Origin: Enterocloster hominis (ex Liu et al. 2021)
Lineage (GTDB): Bacteria > Bacillota > Clostridia > Lachnospirales > Lachnospiraceae
DNA: 64,000 bases
Assembly: GCA_014385265.1 (NCBI GenBank)
Contig: JACRTJ010000024.1
Coordinates: 1 to 64,000 of the forward strand
Direction: 5' to 3'
Of the stretch, positions 1 to 9,413 are shown piece after piece. Every line of letters starts with the position of its first letter. Position 1 is the stretch's first letter. The notes below the pieces were generated by a model, which was not told the DNA's origin, ran no database searches, and saw only the letters and a program-made list of their open reading frames with translations. The translations under genes and the position numbers were made by a program.

Positions 1-833
1 TCTACCGCCATATGGACGTGGGCTCTGCCAAGGTGACGAAAGAGGAGATGGACGGGATCCCCCACTACCTCATCGACGTGCTGGATCCGGAGGAAGCCTT
101 CAACGTGGTGGTATTCCAGGATATGGCGAAAAAGGCCATGAAAAGGATCCGGGAAAACGGCCATATCCCCATTGTGGCCGGAGGGACGGGCTTTTATATC
201 CAGGCCCTTTTATACGACATCGATTTTACGGAAAACGACGGCGATATGGAATACAGGCACAGGCTGGAGGCGCTGGCAGAGAAGGAAGGGCCGCCGGTCC
301 TCCATAAGATGTTAATGGAGCGGGATCCGGAATCGGCAGAGGCCATCCATGAAAACAATGTGAAGCGGGTGATCCGCGCCCTGGAGTTTTACGAAAAGAC
401 CGGGGAAAAGATCTCCGCCCACAACGCCGCAGAGCGAGAGAAGACCTCGCCCTACAACTTTGCCTATTACGTCCTTAATATGGACCGGGGAAGGCTTTAT
501 TCCCGCATTGACAGGCGGGTGGACGAGATGCTGGAAAACGGCCTGGTGGACGAGGTGGAGAGGCTGAAGGCCATGGGCTGCACCAGGGATCTGGTGTCCA
601 TGCAGGGCCTGGGCTACAAAGAGATCCTGGACTGCCTTTCCGGGGAGACCAGCCTGGAGGAGGCTGTCTATATCCTCAAGCGGGATACCAGGCATTTTGC
701 CAAGCGGCAGCTGACCTGGTTTAAGCGGGAACGGGATGTGACCTGGGTGGACCAGGAACGGTTTTCCTTTGACCGGGATCAGATCCTGGAATGGATGATC
801 AGGGATCTTAAGGAACGGAAGATCATAGAGTAA
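1..833 (+). CDS. miaA: tRNA dimethylallyltransferase MiaA, 5' end cut by window
   Basis: Transfers a dimethylallyl group from DMAPP to N6 of A37 in tRNAs that read codons starting with U. The reading frame is open from base 3 (Y-R-H-M-D-V-G-S-A-K), which matches the family segment just after the P-loop, so the P-loop and true start lie upstream. The ATG at base 12 is internal. Other family signatures seen are IPHYLIDVLDPEE, IVAGGTGFYIQALLYD, NVKRVIRALE and QGLGYKEI. The C-terminus (KRQLTWFKRERDVTWVD) is complete, ending in TAA at 831-833. A PLP-enzyme gene follows 51 bases later, as in many Clostridia. Confidence 0.95.
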   Translation, partial: YRHMDVGSAKVTKEEMDGIPHYLIDVLDPEEAFNVVVFQDMAKKAMKRIRENGHIPIVAGGTGFYIQALLYDIDFTENDGDMEYRHRLEALAEKEGPPVLHKMLMERDPESAEAIHENNVKRVIRALEFYEKTGEKISAHNAAEREKTSPYNFAYYVLNMDRGRLYSRIDRRVDEMLENGLVDEVERLKAMGCTRDLVSMQGLGYKEILDCLSGETSLEEAVYILKRDTRHFAKRQLTWFKRERDVTWVDQERFSFDRDQILEWMIRDLKERKIIE

Positions 834-884
834 CGGGAACCGGCGGCAGGGCCGGAGGAAAGAAGAAGGAGCGAAAATAAAGTC

Positions 885-2165
885 ATGGAACTTACAGGAA
901 TGTATGAACAGCTCGGAATTTCCGAGAAAGTGCTTAAATTTGCCAGAGAAACGGAGGCTGCCTTAAAGGAGCGGTTTGAGGAGATCGACGGGGTGGCGGA
1001 GTATAATCAGCTGAAGGTCATTAAAGCCATGCAGGAGGCCAGGGTCAGCGATATCCATTTTGCAGGCACCACCGGCTACGGCTATAACGATCTGGGCCGG
1101 GATACCCTGGAAGAGGTATACGCCAGAGCCTTTCACGGCGAGGACGCCCTGGTGCGCCCCCAGCTGATCTCCGGGACCCATGCCCTGACGGTGGCCCTTT
1201 CGGGCAACTTAAGACCTGGAGACGAGATCCTGTCCCCGGTGGGAAAGCCCTACGATACCTTGGAAGAGGTTATCGGCATCCGGGATTCCGTGGGATCCTT
1301 AAAGGAGTTCGGCATCACATACAGCCAGGTGGATCTGCTTCCCGACGGCAGCTTTGATTTTGAAGGGATCCGGAAGGCCATCAATGAGCGGACGAAGCTG
1401 GTGGAGATCCAGCGGTCCAAGGGCTACGCGACCCGTCCCACCCTTTCTGTGGCGCGGATCGGGGAGCTGATCTCCTTCATAAAGAGCATAAAGCCCGACG
1501 TGATCTGCATGGTGGACAACTGCTACGGCGAATTTGTGGAGACCCTGGAGCCCACGGACGTGGGAGCGGATATGATCGTCGGCTCCCTGATCAAAAATCC
1601 CGGCGGCGGCCTGGCTCCCATCGGCGGTTATATCGTGGGAAGAAAGGACTGCATCGAGCGGGCAGCTTACCGTCTGACGGCTCCCGGCCTGGGCAAAGAG
1701 GTAGGTGCCAGCCTGGGCGTCAGCCAGTCCTTATACCAGGGCCTGTTCTTAGCCCCCACGGTGGTGGCCGGGGCCTTAAAGGGCGCAGTATTTGCCGCAA
1801 ACCTGTATGAGAAGCTGGGCTTTGGCGTTGTTCCCAACGGAAGCGAGAGCCGTCACGACATCATCCAGGCCATTACCTTCGGGACTCCCGAGGGCGTGAT
1901 CCGGTTCTGTGAGGGGATCCAGGCGGCAGCACCGGTGGACAGCTTTGTAACGCCGGAGCCCTGGGCCATGCCGGGCTATGATTCCGATGTGATCATGGCA
2001 GCCGGGGCCTTTATCCAGGGAGCCTCCATCGAGCTTTCTGCCGACGCGCCCATCAAGCCGCCCTATGCCGTTTACTTCCAGGGAGGTCTTACCTGGTACC
2101 ACGCAAAGCTGGGGATCTTAATGTCCTTACAGAAGCTTTGTGACGCGGGGATCATAAATCTTTAA
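885..2165 (+). CDS. Methionine gamma-lyase family (aluminium resistance-like) PLP protein
   Basis: A 426-residue fold-type I PLP enzyme of the family named Met_gamma_lyase or aluminium resistance protein (YnbB-like). Visible signatures are HFAGTTGYGYNDLGRDTLEE near the N-terminus, the VRPQLISGTHAL segment, and SLIKNPGGGLAPIGGYI, whose Lys237 is the likely Schiff-base lysine. The start follows a purine-rich AAGAAGGAG at about 864-872. The gene sits directly behind miaA, a common clostridial arrangement. The family name suggests carbon-sulfur lyase chemistry, but the physiological substrate is not clear from sequence, so metabolic use is left open. Confidence 0.85.
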   Translation: MELTGMYEQLGISEKVLKFARETEAALKERFEEIDGVAEYNQLKVIKAMQEARVSDIHFAGTTGYGYNDLGRDTLEEVYARAFHGEDALVRPQLISGTHALTVALSGNLRPGDEILSPVGKPYDTLEEVIGIRDSVGSLKEFGITYSQVDLLPDGSFDFEGIRKAINERTKLVEIQRSKGYATRPTLSVARIGELISFIKSIKPDVICMVDNCYGEFVETLEPTDVGADMIVGSLIKNPGGGLAPIGGYIVGRKDCIERAAYRLTAPGLGKEVGASLGVSQSLYQGLFLAPTVVAGALKGAVFAANLYEKLGFGVVPNGSESRHDIIQAITFGTPEGVIRFCEGIQAAAPVDSFVTPEPWAMPGYDSDVIMAAGAFIQGASIELSADAPIKPPYAVYFQGGLTWYHAKLGILMSLQKLCDAGIINL

Positions 2166-2218
2166 AAAATTTAAAGAAACTTTTAAGAAGTGACGGCGGC
2201 GGTTTCTGGCCGGACGCA

Positions 2219-2247
2219 TTGTATTGAATGGAAAAATGTGTTATATT
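2219..2247 (+). promoter_or_regulatory. Candidate sigma-A promoter for the radC-mre string
   Basis: TTGTAT at 2219-2224 and TATATT at 2242-2247 are separated by 17 bases, upstream of the DUF4321 gene and after a 54-base gap behind the PLP gene. The -35 box is only a partial match, so this is a plausible rather than certain promoter. Confidence 0.45.
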
Positions 2248-2271
2248 GTGTAGCATACGCGAGGTAGTATC

Positions 2272-2523
2272 ATGAGAAGCAAAAATTCCTGGGTGCTTCT
2301 GCTCATGGTCTTATCCGGTATCGTCTTAGGCGGCTTCATCGGGGAGGCGGCGTCGGGAGTGCCGTTTTTATCCTGGCTGAACTTTGGCCAGTCCTTTGGG
2401 TTAAATGATCCCCTGGTACTGAACCTTGGGATCCTGGTCATTACCTTTGGCTTAAGCATCCGGATCACCATGGCCAGCATCATTGGCGTGATCATCGCCA
2501 TTCTGACGTATCATTTCATCTGA
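2272..2523 (+). CDS. DUF4321 small membrane protein
   Basis: An 83-residue protein with two hydrophobic segments (about residues 6-28 and 48-80), a glycine-rich first helix (SGIVLGGFIGE) and the pattern of the DUF4321 family found upstream of radC/mreC in Clostridia. A weak GAGG lies about 10 bases before the ATG. Its function is unknown. Its place just before radC-mreC-mreD suggests it may be co-transcribed with cell-shape genes, which is inference from position only. Confidence 0.75.
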   Translation: MRSKNSWVLLLMVLSGIVLGGFIGEAASGVPFLSWLNFGQSFGLNDPLVLNLGILVITFGLSIRITMASIIGVIIAILTYHFI

Positions 2524-2574
2524 CACCGGGAGAAGTAAGGTACTTGGAGAGCCGGAAAGGCCAGGTGTACCAGA

Positions 2575-3276
2575 ATGAATGAAAAGAGAACCGAAACCAT
2601 GAAAAACCTGCCTGTTTCTGAACGGCCCTATGAAAAGGCCATGGAACAGGGCGTGGAGGTCTTATCGGATGCGGAGCTTTTAGCTGTGATCCTGAGGACC
2701 GGTACAAAGGATATTTCTGCCAGGGCTCTGGCAGAGAAGATATTGACGCTGGGAGATCCTCCGGGACTTCCCGGCCTTCTTCATCATACGCTGCCGGACT
2801 ATAAGGCAGTCCGGGGCATCGGAAACGTGAAGGCCATCCAGCTGGCGGCAGTGGGGGAGCTTTCCAGACGGATCTGGAAGGCGGTCCGATCCGGCAGGGA
2901 GCTGGTCTTCGACCATCCGGCGGTGATCGCCGATTATTTTATGGAGGAGATGCGTCATATGGAGCAGGAGCATGTGAAGCTCCTGGTGCTCAACACGAAA
3001 AATGTGCTGATCCGGGATGTGGATATTTCCAAGGGGACGGTCAACGCCTCCCTGGCCACGCCCAGGGAGCTGTTTATTGAGGCTCTCCGCTACCGGGGCT
3101 CCTCGGTGATCCTGCTCCATAACCATCCCAGCGGCGACGCTGCCCCCAGCCGGGAGGACTGCCTGTTTACAAAGCGGGTGGAGGAGGCCGGGAAATTGAT
3201 CGGCATCCCGCTGTTAGACCATATCATAATCGGGGATACTTCCTATGTGAGCCTGAAAGAACGGGGAATTCTGTAA
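2575..3276 (+). CDS. radC: RadC family JAB/MPN-domain protein
   Basis: A 233-residue protein with an N-terminal helix-hairpin-helix-like region (VRGIGNVKAIQLAAVGEL) and a C-terminal JAB1/MPN metal-binding domain. The signature is HNHPSGDAAPSRED, the H-x-H-P-S-G...D zinc motif, complete here. RadC was named for DNA repair, but that role is disputed and its biochemical activity is not established. It precedes mreC by two bases, the standard radC-mreB/C/D neighbourhood. No mreB is present between them in this window. The ATG at 2575 has only a weak ribosome site. Confidence 0.93.
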   Translation: MNEKRTETMKNLPVSERPYEKAMEQGVEVLSDAELLAVILRTGTKDISARALAEKILTLGDPPGLPGLLHHTLPDYKAVRGIGNVKAIQLAAVGELSRRIWKAVRSGRELVFDHPAVIADYFMEEMRHMEQEHVKLLVLNTKNVLIRDVDISKGTVNASLATPRELFIEALRYRGSSVILLHNHPSGDAAPSREDCLFTKRVEEAGKLIGIPLLDHIIIGDTSYVSLKERGIL

Positions 3277-3278
3277 CA

Positions 3279-4121
3279 ATGAAAAACACCAGATATTTTT
3301 TATTCGGACTGTCGGCAGTCTGTGTCTGCATGATCGGCATTACATCCTTAAACGGCAGTCTTTTGAATCCGCTGCGGAATGCGGTGGGCTATGTGCTGGT
3401 CCCGATCCAGTCGGGGATCAACGCCGTGGGCGGAAGCATCTATAAGGAGGCCAGCGCCCTGGGGAGCTTAAAGGACGCCATGAAGGAAAACGAGACCTTA
3501 AAGGCCCAGGTGGATGAACTCACAGAGGAGAATACAAGGCTCCGGGCAGAGCAGCAGGAGCTGGAGCGGCTCCGGGAGCTTTATGAGCTGGATACCCAGT
3601 ACATGCAGTACCAGAAGGTGGGGGCCAGGATCATTGCCAAGGATTCAGGAAACTGGTTTTCTGTGTTCCGCATCGACAAGGGGGCGGACGACGGTATTAA
3701 GGAAAATATGAACGTCATTGCCGGCGGCGGCTTAGTGGGCATCGTCACGGATGTGGGAGCCAACTATGCCACGGTCCGGTCCATCATCGACGATTCCAGC
3801 CAGGTCAGCGCCATGGCCCAGCAGTCCGGGGATACGTGCATGGTGTCTGGGGATCTTAAGCTGTTCAAGGAGGGGCGGCTGAACCTGGGATATATGGAAA
3901 AGGACGACGATATCCGGGACGGGGATATGATCGTAACCTCCAACATCAGTGAAAAATTCCTGCCGGGTATCCTCATCGGCTATGCTACGGATATCACGGT
4001 GGACTACAATGACAACCTGACGAAATCCGGCTACGTGATCCCGGTGGCCCAGTTCGACCGTCTCCAGGAGGTGCTGGTGATCACAGATCTAAAGGAGGCA
4101 GGGCCTGAATTTGATGAATAG
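3279..4121 (+). CDS. mreC: Rod shape-determining protein MreC
   Basis: A 280-residue bitopic membrane protein of the elongasome, which scaffolds PBP2, RodA and MreD outside the membrane. It has one N-terminal hydrophobic segment (about residues 5-25), then a coiled coil (about 65-105, DAMKENETLKAQVDELTEEN), then the double beta-barrel MreC core (VGARIIAKDSGNWFSVFRIDKG, GGGLVGIVTDVG). The start lies two bases after the radC stop, and the 3' end overlaps mreD. Length and domain order are normal for the family. Confidence 0.95.
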   Translation: MKNTRYFLFGLSAVCVCMIGITSLNGSLLNPLRNAVGYVLVPIQSGINAVGGSIYKEASALGSLKDAMKENETLKAQVDELTEENTRLRAEQQELERLRELYELDTQYMQYQKVGARIIAKDSGNWFSVFRIDKGADDGIKENMNVIAGGGLVGIVTDVGANYATVRSIIDDSSQVSAMAQQSGDTCMVSGDLKLFKEGRLNLGYMEKDDDIRDGDMIVTSNISEKFLPGILIGYATDITVDYNDNLTKSGYVIPVAQFDRLQEVLVITDLKEAGPEFDE

Positions 4122-4644
4122 TAATTTAAAACAGATCGCGCTGAACCTTGTCCTGCTTTTGCTGGCGTTTTCGGTCCAGACCTGCGTGTTCCCGCTGCTG
4201 CCGTTCCTTTCAGCCTACCCGAACCTGATGCTGATCCTGATCTTCTCCTTTGGGTTTATCCGGGGAAGCGCGTCGGGCATGTGCTACGGACTGGTGGCCG
4301 GACTGCTGATGGACCTTTCCTCCGGCGGCCCCATGGGATTTTATACGCTGTTCTATATCTGGATGGGATATTTAAACGGCATTGCCACCAGATATTATTA
4401 CGAGGATTATATCACGCTGCCCCTGGCCCTCAGCGTGGTCAATGAACTGGCATACAACCTGTACCTGTATGTATTCGGCTTTCTGTTCCGGGGACGCCTG
4501 GGCTTTGGGTATTACCTTATAAACATCATCCTCCCGGAAACCGTGTTCACGGTGGTGACGACGCTGGCCGTTTACCGCCTGTTCCTGTTTATCAGCAGGA
4601 AGCTGGAAGAGATGAAAAAAAGGAGAGACACGACCATTGCTTAA
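4114..4644 (+). CDS. mreD: Rod shape-determining protein MreD
   Basis: A 176-residue polytopic membrane protein with five to six hydrophobic segments. It has the MreD-type sequence FPLLPFLSAYPNLMLILIFSFGF and GLLMDLSSGGPMGFYTL. It partners MreC in organising lateral wall synthesis. Two adjacent start codons are possible, TTG at 4111 and ATG at 4114. The ATG is preferred. AGGAGG at 4093-4098 is rather distant, and the gene overlaps the mreC stop, suggesting translational coupling. It in turn overlaps the pbp2 start by eight bases. Confidence 0.92.
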   Translation: MNSNLKQIALNLVLLLLAFSVQTCVFPLLPFLSAYPNLMLILIFSFGFIRGSASGMCYGLVAGLLMDLSSGGPMGFYTLFYIWMGYLNGIATRYYYEDYITLPLALSVVNELAYNLYLYVFGFLFRGRLGFGYYLINIILPETVFTVVTTLAVYRLFLFISRKLEEMKKRRDTTIA

Positions 4645-7516
4645 CGACCTGTATGAGATACTGAAGGAGTCGCTGAAGAAGCTCCTGGCCTCCAGGACCT
4701 TTATCCTGGGAGTATTTTTTGTATTCCTGTTCGGAGTCCTGGCCGTACAGCTTTTTAAACTCCAGATCATTGAAGGCGAGGAGTATCAGGAAAACTACAT
4801 GGCAAAGACGGAAAAGACCATAAAGCTGGCGGGGACCCGGGGCAATATCTATGACCGCAACGGGAATCTCCTGGCTTATAACCAGCTGGCTTATAATGTG
4901 ACGATCCAGGACAACGGCGATTATACCACCACTGCTGAGAGAAACCGGATGCTCCTTCTGCTGGTGCAGATCTTAAACCGCCACGGAGAAAAGGTCCGGG
5001 GAGAATTTGCCGTGGCCATCGAGCCCTCCGGGGAAATGGTCTACACCACCTCCAGCGAGACGGCCAGAAAGCGGTTCATCAGCGACTACTACGGCTTAAA
5101 ATCCCCCTCGGAGCTGGATGCAGAGGACGGGAGCACGCCCTCGGATATCACTCCCAGGGAGATGTTCGACGCCAAATTTAAGGACTATGGGCTGGATAAG
5201 CTGACGGATGAGGACGGAGATCCTGTGACGCTTACGGACGAGGAGGCTCTGGGGATCATCAATATCCGTTATACCATGGGCTTTACGGCCTACCAGAAAT
5301 ATATGACCACCACCATCGCCTCCAACGTGAGCCGGGAGACCATGACCGACGTTCTGGAAAACTCGGCGGATCTTAAGGGCGTGGCCATCGAGGAGACCAC
5401 CCTCCGTGTCTACAATGACAGCGTTTACTTTGCGCCCATCATCGGCTACACAGGAAAGGTATGGGATGATGAGCTGGAAAAGCTCAAGGAGACCAATCCC
5501 GATTATGAGCTGACGGATCTGGTGGGAAAGACCGGCATTGAGGCCTCCATGGAGCCGGAGCTCCAGGGGAAAAAGGGCTCCCAGACCATGTATGTGAACA
5601 GCACGGGACGGATCGTGGAGATCGTGGAGAAAACCGATCCCAAGGCCGGAAACGACGTGTATCTGACCATCGACCGGGATCTGCAGATCGGGATCTATAA
5701 TCTTCTGGAGCAGCAGCTGGCAGGTATCATCACCAACAAGCTGGTGAACCGGGATCTGGAGGAGACAGATTACAAAAAGGGCTCCAATATCCCCATTCCG
5801 GTGAAGGATGTGTACTTCCAGCTGATCAACAACAATGTGCTGGACATGGACGCGTTTTCTGCCCCGGAGGCGTCCCAGGTGGAAAAATCCATCTACGCCA
5901 AGTACAGCCAGTCCAGGGAGCAGACCCTTTCCTGGATCCGGTCGGAGCTGTTGAACGAGAATGCGGCTCCCATGGCCTCCCTGGGTGAAGACCAGAAATC
6001 CTATATGCAGTATATTTATTCCTACCTGGTGTCCCAGGAGGTGGTGATGAGAGACCGGATCGACCGGGATTCCGAGGCGTACCAGGCATGGGCGGCGGAG
6101 ACGGTGAGCCTCAGGGAGTATCTGTATAAGGGGATCGCTGAAAACTGGATCGACACCACGAAGCTTAAGATGGAGGATAAATATTCCGACGCCGACCACA
6201 TTTACCAGATCCTGGTGGATTATGTGATCGGGGACCTGGAAACAGACAGCGAGTTTTCAAAACGGATCTATAAGTATCTCATAAACGGCGGTTCTGTCAC
6301 AGGAAAGGAGCTGTGCCTGGCCCTGTATTCCCAGAATATCCTGGCTTACGATGAGGCGGAGGTCCGGATGCTGGAGGCCAACGGAGACGAGTATGCCTTC
6401 CAGTTCATCCGCCAGAAGATCTCGGATATTGAGATCACCCCGGCCCAGCTGGCCCTGGATCCCTGTTCGGCCGGATGCGTGGTGACCGATGTGAAGACGG
6501 GAGAGGTACGGGCCCTGGTGACGTATCCCAGCTATGACAACAATAAGTTTTCCGGTACAGTGGATGCGGAATACTACAATAAGCTGAACAACGACATGTC
6601 CCTGCCGCTGTTCAACAATGCGACCCAGGCCCAGAAAGCCCCGGGCTCCACGTTTAAGCCCATCATGGCCGTGGCCGCCCTGGAGGAAAAGGCCATCGGT
6701 CTTTCTGAAACAGTCAACTGTACAGGTATGTACCAGGAGATCACCCCCCATATGAGGTGCTGGATCTATCCGGGCCAGCACGGCCCACTGGATGCGGAGC
6801 ACGGCATCATGAATTCCTGCAACGTGTTCTTTGCAGACATGGGTCACCGGCTCTCCATGGATGAGAACGGCACGTATTCTCCGGAGCTGGGAATCGAAAA
6901 GATCCGGAAATATGCGGCCATGTTCGGGCTGGACGAGACCTCGGGCATTGAGATCTCAGAAAAGAGTCCCCAGATGACCACAGAAAAGCCGGAGGCCTCC
7001 TCCATCGGCCAGGCCAACCATTCCTACTCCAATGTGCAGCTGGCCCGTTACATCACGGCCATTGCCAACCGGGGAACGGTATTTAAGCTGAGCCTTCTGG
7101 ATAAGCTCACCGATTCCCAGGGGAATCTGATCACCGATTATACGCCGGAGGTACGGTCCACCGTGGACATTGCCGATTCCACCTGGAACGTGGTCCACAG
7201 CGGTATGAGAAAGGTGATCTCCGACGGCTCGGCCAAGAAGATCTTCAGCGATCTGGAGGTGGATATTGCCGGTAAGACGGGTACAGCTGAGGAATTGAAA
7301 AACGGCCATATCATCAACCATGCCTTCTTCGTGTCCTTTGCGCCCTACCAGGATCCGGAGATCGCTGTGACCGTCAACATTCCTTACGGCTATTCCTCGT
7401 CCAATGCGGCCACGGCGGCCAAGAATATCTACCGGTATTACTACGGCTATACAGATCTGGATTATATCTTAAACAACAGCGCTCTGAACGTTTCCAATGT
7501 GGAGATCGGAGACTGA
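4637..7516 (+). CDS. mrdA: Penicillin-binding protein 2, elongasome D,D-transpeptidase
   Basis: A class B penicillin-binding protein that crosslinks peptidoglycan along the cell side wall. One transmembrane helix lies near residues 22-45, followed by the dimerisation domain with GTRGNIYDRNGNLLAYN. The transpeptidase catalytic motifs are intact: S671-T-F-K674, S727-C-N729 and K880-T-G882. At 959 residues it is much longer than a typical PBP2. About 250 residues with no motif I recognise (about 360-608) lie between the dimerisation and catalytic parts. The start is TTG at 4637, with AGGAGA ten bases upstream, overlapping the mreD end. Genes for MinCDE and RodA follow in the same direction. Confidence 0.93.
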   Translation: MLNDLYEILKESLKKLLASRTFILGVFFVFLFGVLAVQLFKLQIIEGEEYQENYMAKTEKTIKLAGTRGNIYDRNGNLLAYNQLAYNVTIQDNGDYTTTAERNRMLLLLVQILNRHGEKVRGEFAVAIEPSGEMVYTTSSETARKRFISDYYGLKSPSELDAEDGSTPSDITPREMFDAKFKDYGLDKLTDEDGDPVTLTDEEALGIINIRYTMGFTAYQKYMTTTIASNVSRETMTDVLENSADLKGVAIEETTLRVYNDSVYFAPIIGYTGKVWDDELEKLKETNPDYELTDLVGKTGIEASMEPELQGKKGSQTMYVNSTGRIVEIVEKTDPKAGNDVYLTIDRDLQIGIYNLLEQQLAGIITNKLVNRDLEETDYKKGSNIPIPVKDVYFQLINNNVLDMDAFSAPEASQVEKSIYAKYSQSREQTLSWIRSELLNENAAPMASLGEDQKSYMQYIYSYLVSQEVVMRDRIDRDSEAYQAWAAETVSLREYLYKGIAENWIDTTKLKMEDKYSDADHIYQILVDYVIGDLETDSEFSKRIYKYLINGGSVTGKELCLALYSQNILAYDEAEVRMLEANGDEYAFQFIRQKISDIEITPAQLALDPCSAGCVVTDVKTGEVRALVTYPSYDNNKFSGTVDAEYYNKLNNDMSLPLFNNATQAQKAPGSTFKPIMAVAALEEKAIGLSETVNCTGMYQEITPHMRCWIYPGQHGPLDAEHGIMNSCNVFFADMGHRLSMDENGTYSPELGIEKIRKYAAMFGLDETSGIEISEKSPQMTTEKPEASSIGQANHSYSNVQLARYITAIANRGTVFKLSLLDKLTDSQGNLITDYTPEVRSTVDIADSTWNVVHSGMRKVISDGSAKKIFSDLEVDIAGKTGTAEELKNGHIINHAFFVSFAPYQDPEIAVTVNIPYGYSSSNAATAAKNIYRYYYGYTDLDYILNNSALNVSNVEIGD

Positions 7517-7561
7517 TGCCAAGGGATCCGGGACTTTTATAGTAAAAAGGAGGCTTCTTTC

Positions 7562-8227
7562 ATGCAGAACCCAGTGGTCATAAAGGGAAATAAGGCCGGG
7601 ATGACGGTGTACCTGGATCCGGCCCTTCCCTTTACAGAGCTTTTGGAGGCGGTAAAAAAGAAATTCAGGGAGACGGCCCGGTTCTGGGGCTCTGCCCAGA
7701 TGACCCTGACCCTGGAGGGAAGGAGGCTGTCGCCGGAGGAGGAATTTTCTGTGGTCAACGCCATCACAGAAAATTCCGGGATCGAGATCCTGTGCCTCAT
7801 CGACGCGGATGCGGAACGGATCCGCAGGTGCGAGAAGGCGTTAAATGAAAAGCTCATGGAGCTTTCTGCCAGCACGGGCCAGTTTTATAAAGGGAATCTG
7901 AGGAACGGGGACGTCCTGGAATCTGAGGCCAGCATCGTCGTCATCGGCGACGTGGACTGCGGGGCCAGGGTATCGGCTAAAGGAAACATCATTATCCTTG
8001 GGACCTTAAAGGGAACGGCCCAGGCAGGCCTGTCTGGAAACAGGAATGCCGTGGTGGTGGCCATGGAGATGGCGCCCTCCCAGGTAAGGATCTCGGATCT
8101 TGCGTTCCAGAAGGCAGAAAAGGGGCGGCTCCTGGGCTGGGGGCCCATGATGATTCTTATCAAAAATGGGCGGATTTGTTCGGAACCCATAAAAAAGAGC
8201 TTTTTAAGTGCACTTAATTTCATTTAG
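7562..8227 (+). CDS. minC: Septum site-determining protein MinC
   Basis: A 221-residue inhibitor of FtsZ assembly that acts with MinD at the membrane. The N-terminal half (about 1-100) is the FtsZ-antagonist domain. The C-terminal half (about 105-205) is the right-handed beta-helix domain, with NLRNGDVLESEASIVVIGDV and GNIIILGTLKGTAQAG typical of MinC. An excellent ribosome site, AAAGGAGG at 7545-7552, fixes the start. It is followed after 106 bases by minD, then minE and rodA. Confidence 0.93.
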   Translation: MQNPVVIKGNKAGMTVYLDPALPFTELLEAVKKKFRETARFWGSAQMTLTLEGRRLSPEEEFSVVNAITENSGIEILCLIDADAERIRRCEKALNEKLMELSASTGQFYKGNLRNGDVLESEASIVVIGDVDCGARVSAKGNIIILGTLKGTAQAGLSGNRNAVVVAMEMAPSQVRISDLAFQKAEKGRLLGWGPMMILIKNGRICSEPIKKSFLSALNFI

Positions 8228-8333
8228 GACTGGAAAATTTTCTGTTTATCATGTAAAATAGAATAGATAAGCAGTAACTGTCCTCCAGATCCTGGACGGC
8301 TGCTGCCACAACTGAATACAGGAGGATATTCTT

Positions 8334-9125
8334 ATGAGTGAAGTCATTGTTGTTACATCCGGTAAAGGGGGTGTAGGCAAGACGACGACCTCTGCGAATG
8401 TCGGAACTGGTCTTGCCATGCTGGGGGAGAAGGTCGTACTGATCGATACCGATATCGGCCTTAGGAACCTGGACGTGGTCATGGGACTGGAAAACCGCAT
8501 CGTCTACAATCTGGTGGACGTCGTGGAGGGCAACTGTCGTATGAAGCAGGCCCTTATAAAAGACAAAAGATATCCGAACCTGTTTTTGCTTCCCTCCGCC
8601 CAGACCAGGGACAAGTCTTCCGTGTCCCCGGGCCAGATGAAAAAGCTGGTGGACGACCTGAGGGAGGAATTCGATTTTATTCTTCTGGACTGTCCGGCAG
8701 GGATCGAGCAGGGCTTTAAAAATGCCATTGCGGGAGCCGACAGGGCCTTTGTGGTCACTACGCCGGAGGTTTCTGCCATCCGTGATGCCGACCGGATCAT
8801 CGGCCTTCTGGAGGCCAGCGAGATCACTAAGACCGATCTCATCGTCAACCGGATCCGCATGGATATGGTGCGGAGGGGCGATATGATGTCCATTGAGGAT
8901 GTGACGGACATTCTGGGGATCCCGATCCTGGGAGCCATTCCCGACGACGCCCAGATCGTCGTTTCCACCAACCAGGGAGAGCCGATCGTAGGCATGAACC
9001 CCTTTGCGGGACAGGCCTACCTCAATATCTGCAGACGGGTGCTTGGTCAGGAGGTACCCCTGATGGATCTTGAGAAGAGCAGGGGGATCTTTTCCAGGTT
9101 CCAGGGATTTTTAAAGCGGGCCTAG
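8334..9125 (+). CDS. minD: Septum site-determining ATPase MinD
   Basis: A 263-residue ParA/MinD-type ATPase that recruits MinC to the membrane and is driven off by MinE. It has the deviant Walker A SGKGGVGKTTTSANVG with the signature lysine, DTDIGLRNLDVVMGLENR, FDFILLDCPAGIEQGFKNA, and a C-terminal amphipathic membrane-targeting tail (GIFSRFQGFLKRA). AGGAGGATATTCTT precedes the ATG. It is separated from minE by three bases. Confidence 0.97.
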   Translation: MSEVIVVTSGKGGVGKTTTSANVGTGLAMLGEKVVLIDTDIGLRNLDVVMGLENRIVYNLVDVVEGNCRMKQALIKDKRYPNLFLLPSAQTRDKSSVSPGQMKKLVDDLREEFDFILLDCPAGIEQGFKNAIAGADRAFVVTTPEVSAIRDADRIIGLLEASEITKTDLIVNRIRMDMVRRGDMMSIEDVTDILGIPILGAIPDDAQIVVSTNQGEPIVGMNPFAGQAYLNICRRVLGQEVPLMDLEKSRGIFSRFQGFLKRA

Positions 9126-9128
9126 GGA

Positions 9129-9413
9129 ATGGTAAATCTGTTGGAAATCCTGACAAAGAGGAACTCCGGGACCATCGCAAAAAAGCGGCTCCAGTTTTTA
9201 CTTATCTCGGACCGGGCCGGATGTACGCCGGAGATCCTTGAAATGATCAAGGACGATATGATAAAAGCCATATCAAAATACATGGAGATCGATACGGATG
9301 GGCTGGAGATCAAGATCACCCAGATGGACGGGCCCGGGACCTGCGGACGTCTTCCGGTCCTCTATGCCAGCATCCCCATCCGTGTCCTCAGCACAAAGGG
9401 GACTTTTCTTTAA
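9129..9413 (+). CDS. minE: Cell division topological specificity factor MinE
   Basis: A 94-residue MinE: an N-terminal MinD-activating segment (KRNSGTIAKKRLQFLLISDRA) and a C-terminal dimerisation/topology domain (MIKAISKYMEIDTDGLEIKI). It stimulates MinD ATPase activity so that MinCD is cleared from midcell. It begins three bases after minD, and its stop abuts the rodA ATG directly. A complete MinCDE set is present, so an oscillating Min system is likely, in contrast to the DivIVA/MinJ arrangement of Bacillus. Confidence 0.94.
   Translation: MVNLLEILTKRNSGTIAKKRLQFLLISDRAGCTPEILEMIKDDMIKAISKYMEIDTDGLEIKITQMDGPGTCGRLPVLYASIPIRVLSTKGTFL

Noticed and set aside
5096-6199. A 367-codon open frame on the minus strand inside pbp2
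   Set aside because: It is a mirror of the G/C-rich third codon positions of pbp2, lacks a ribosome site and has low-complexity His/Leu/Gly-rich sequence.
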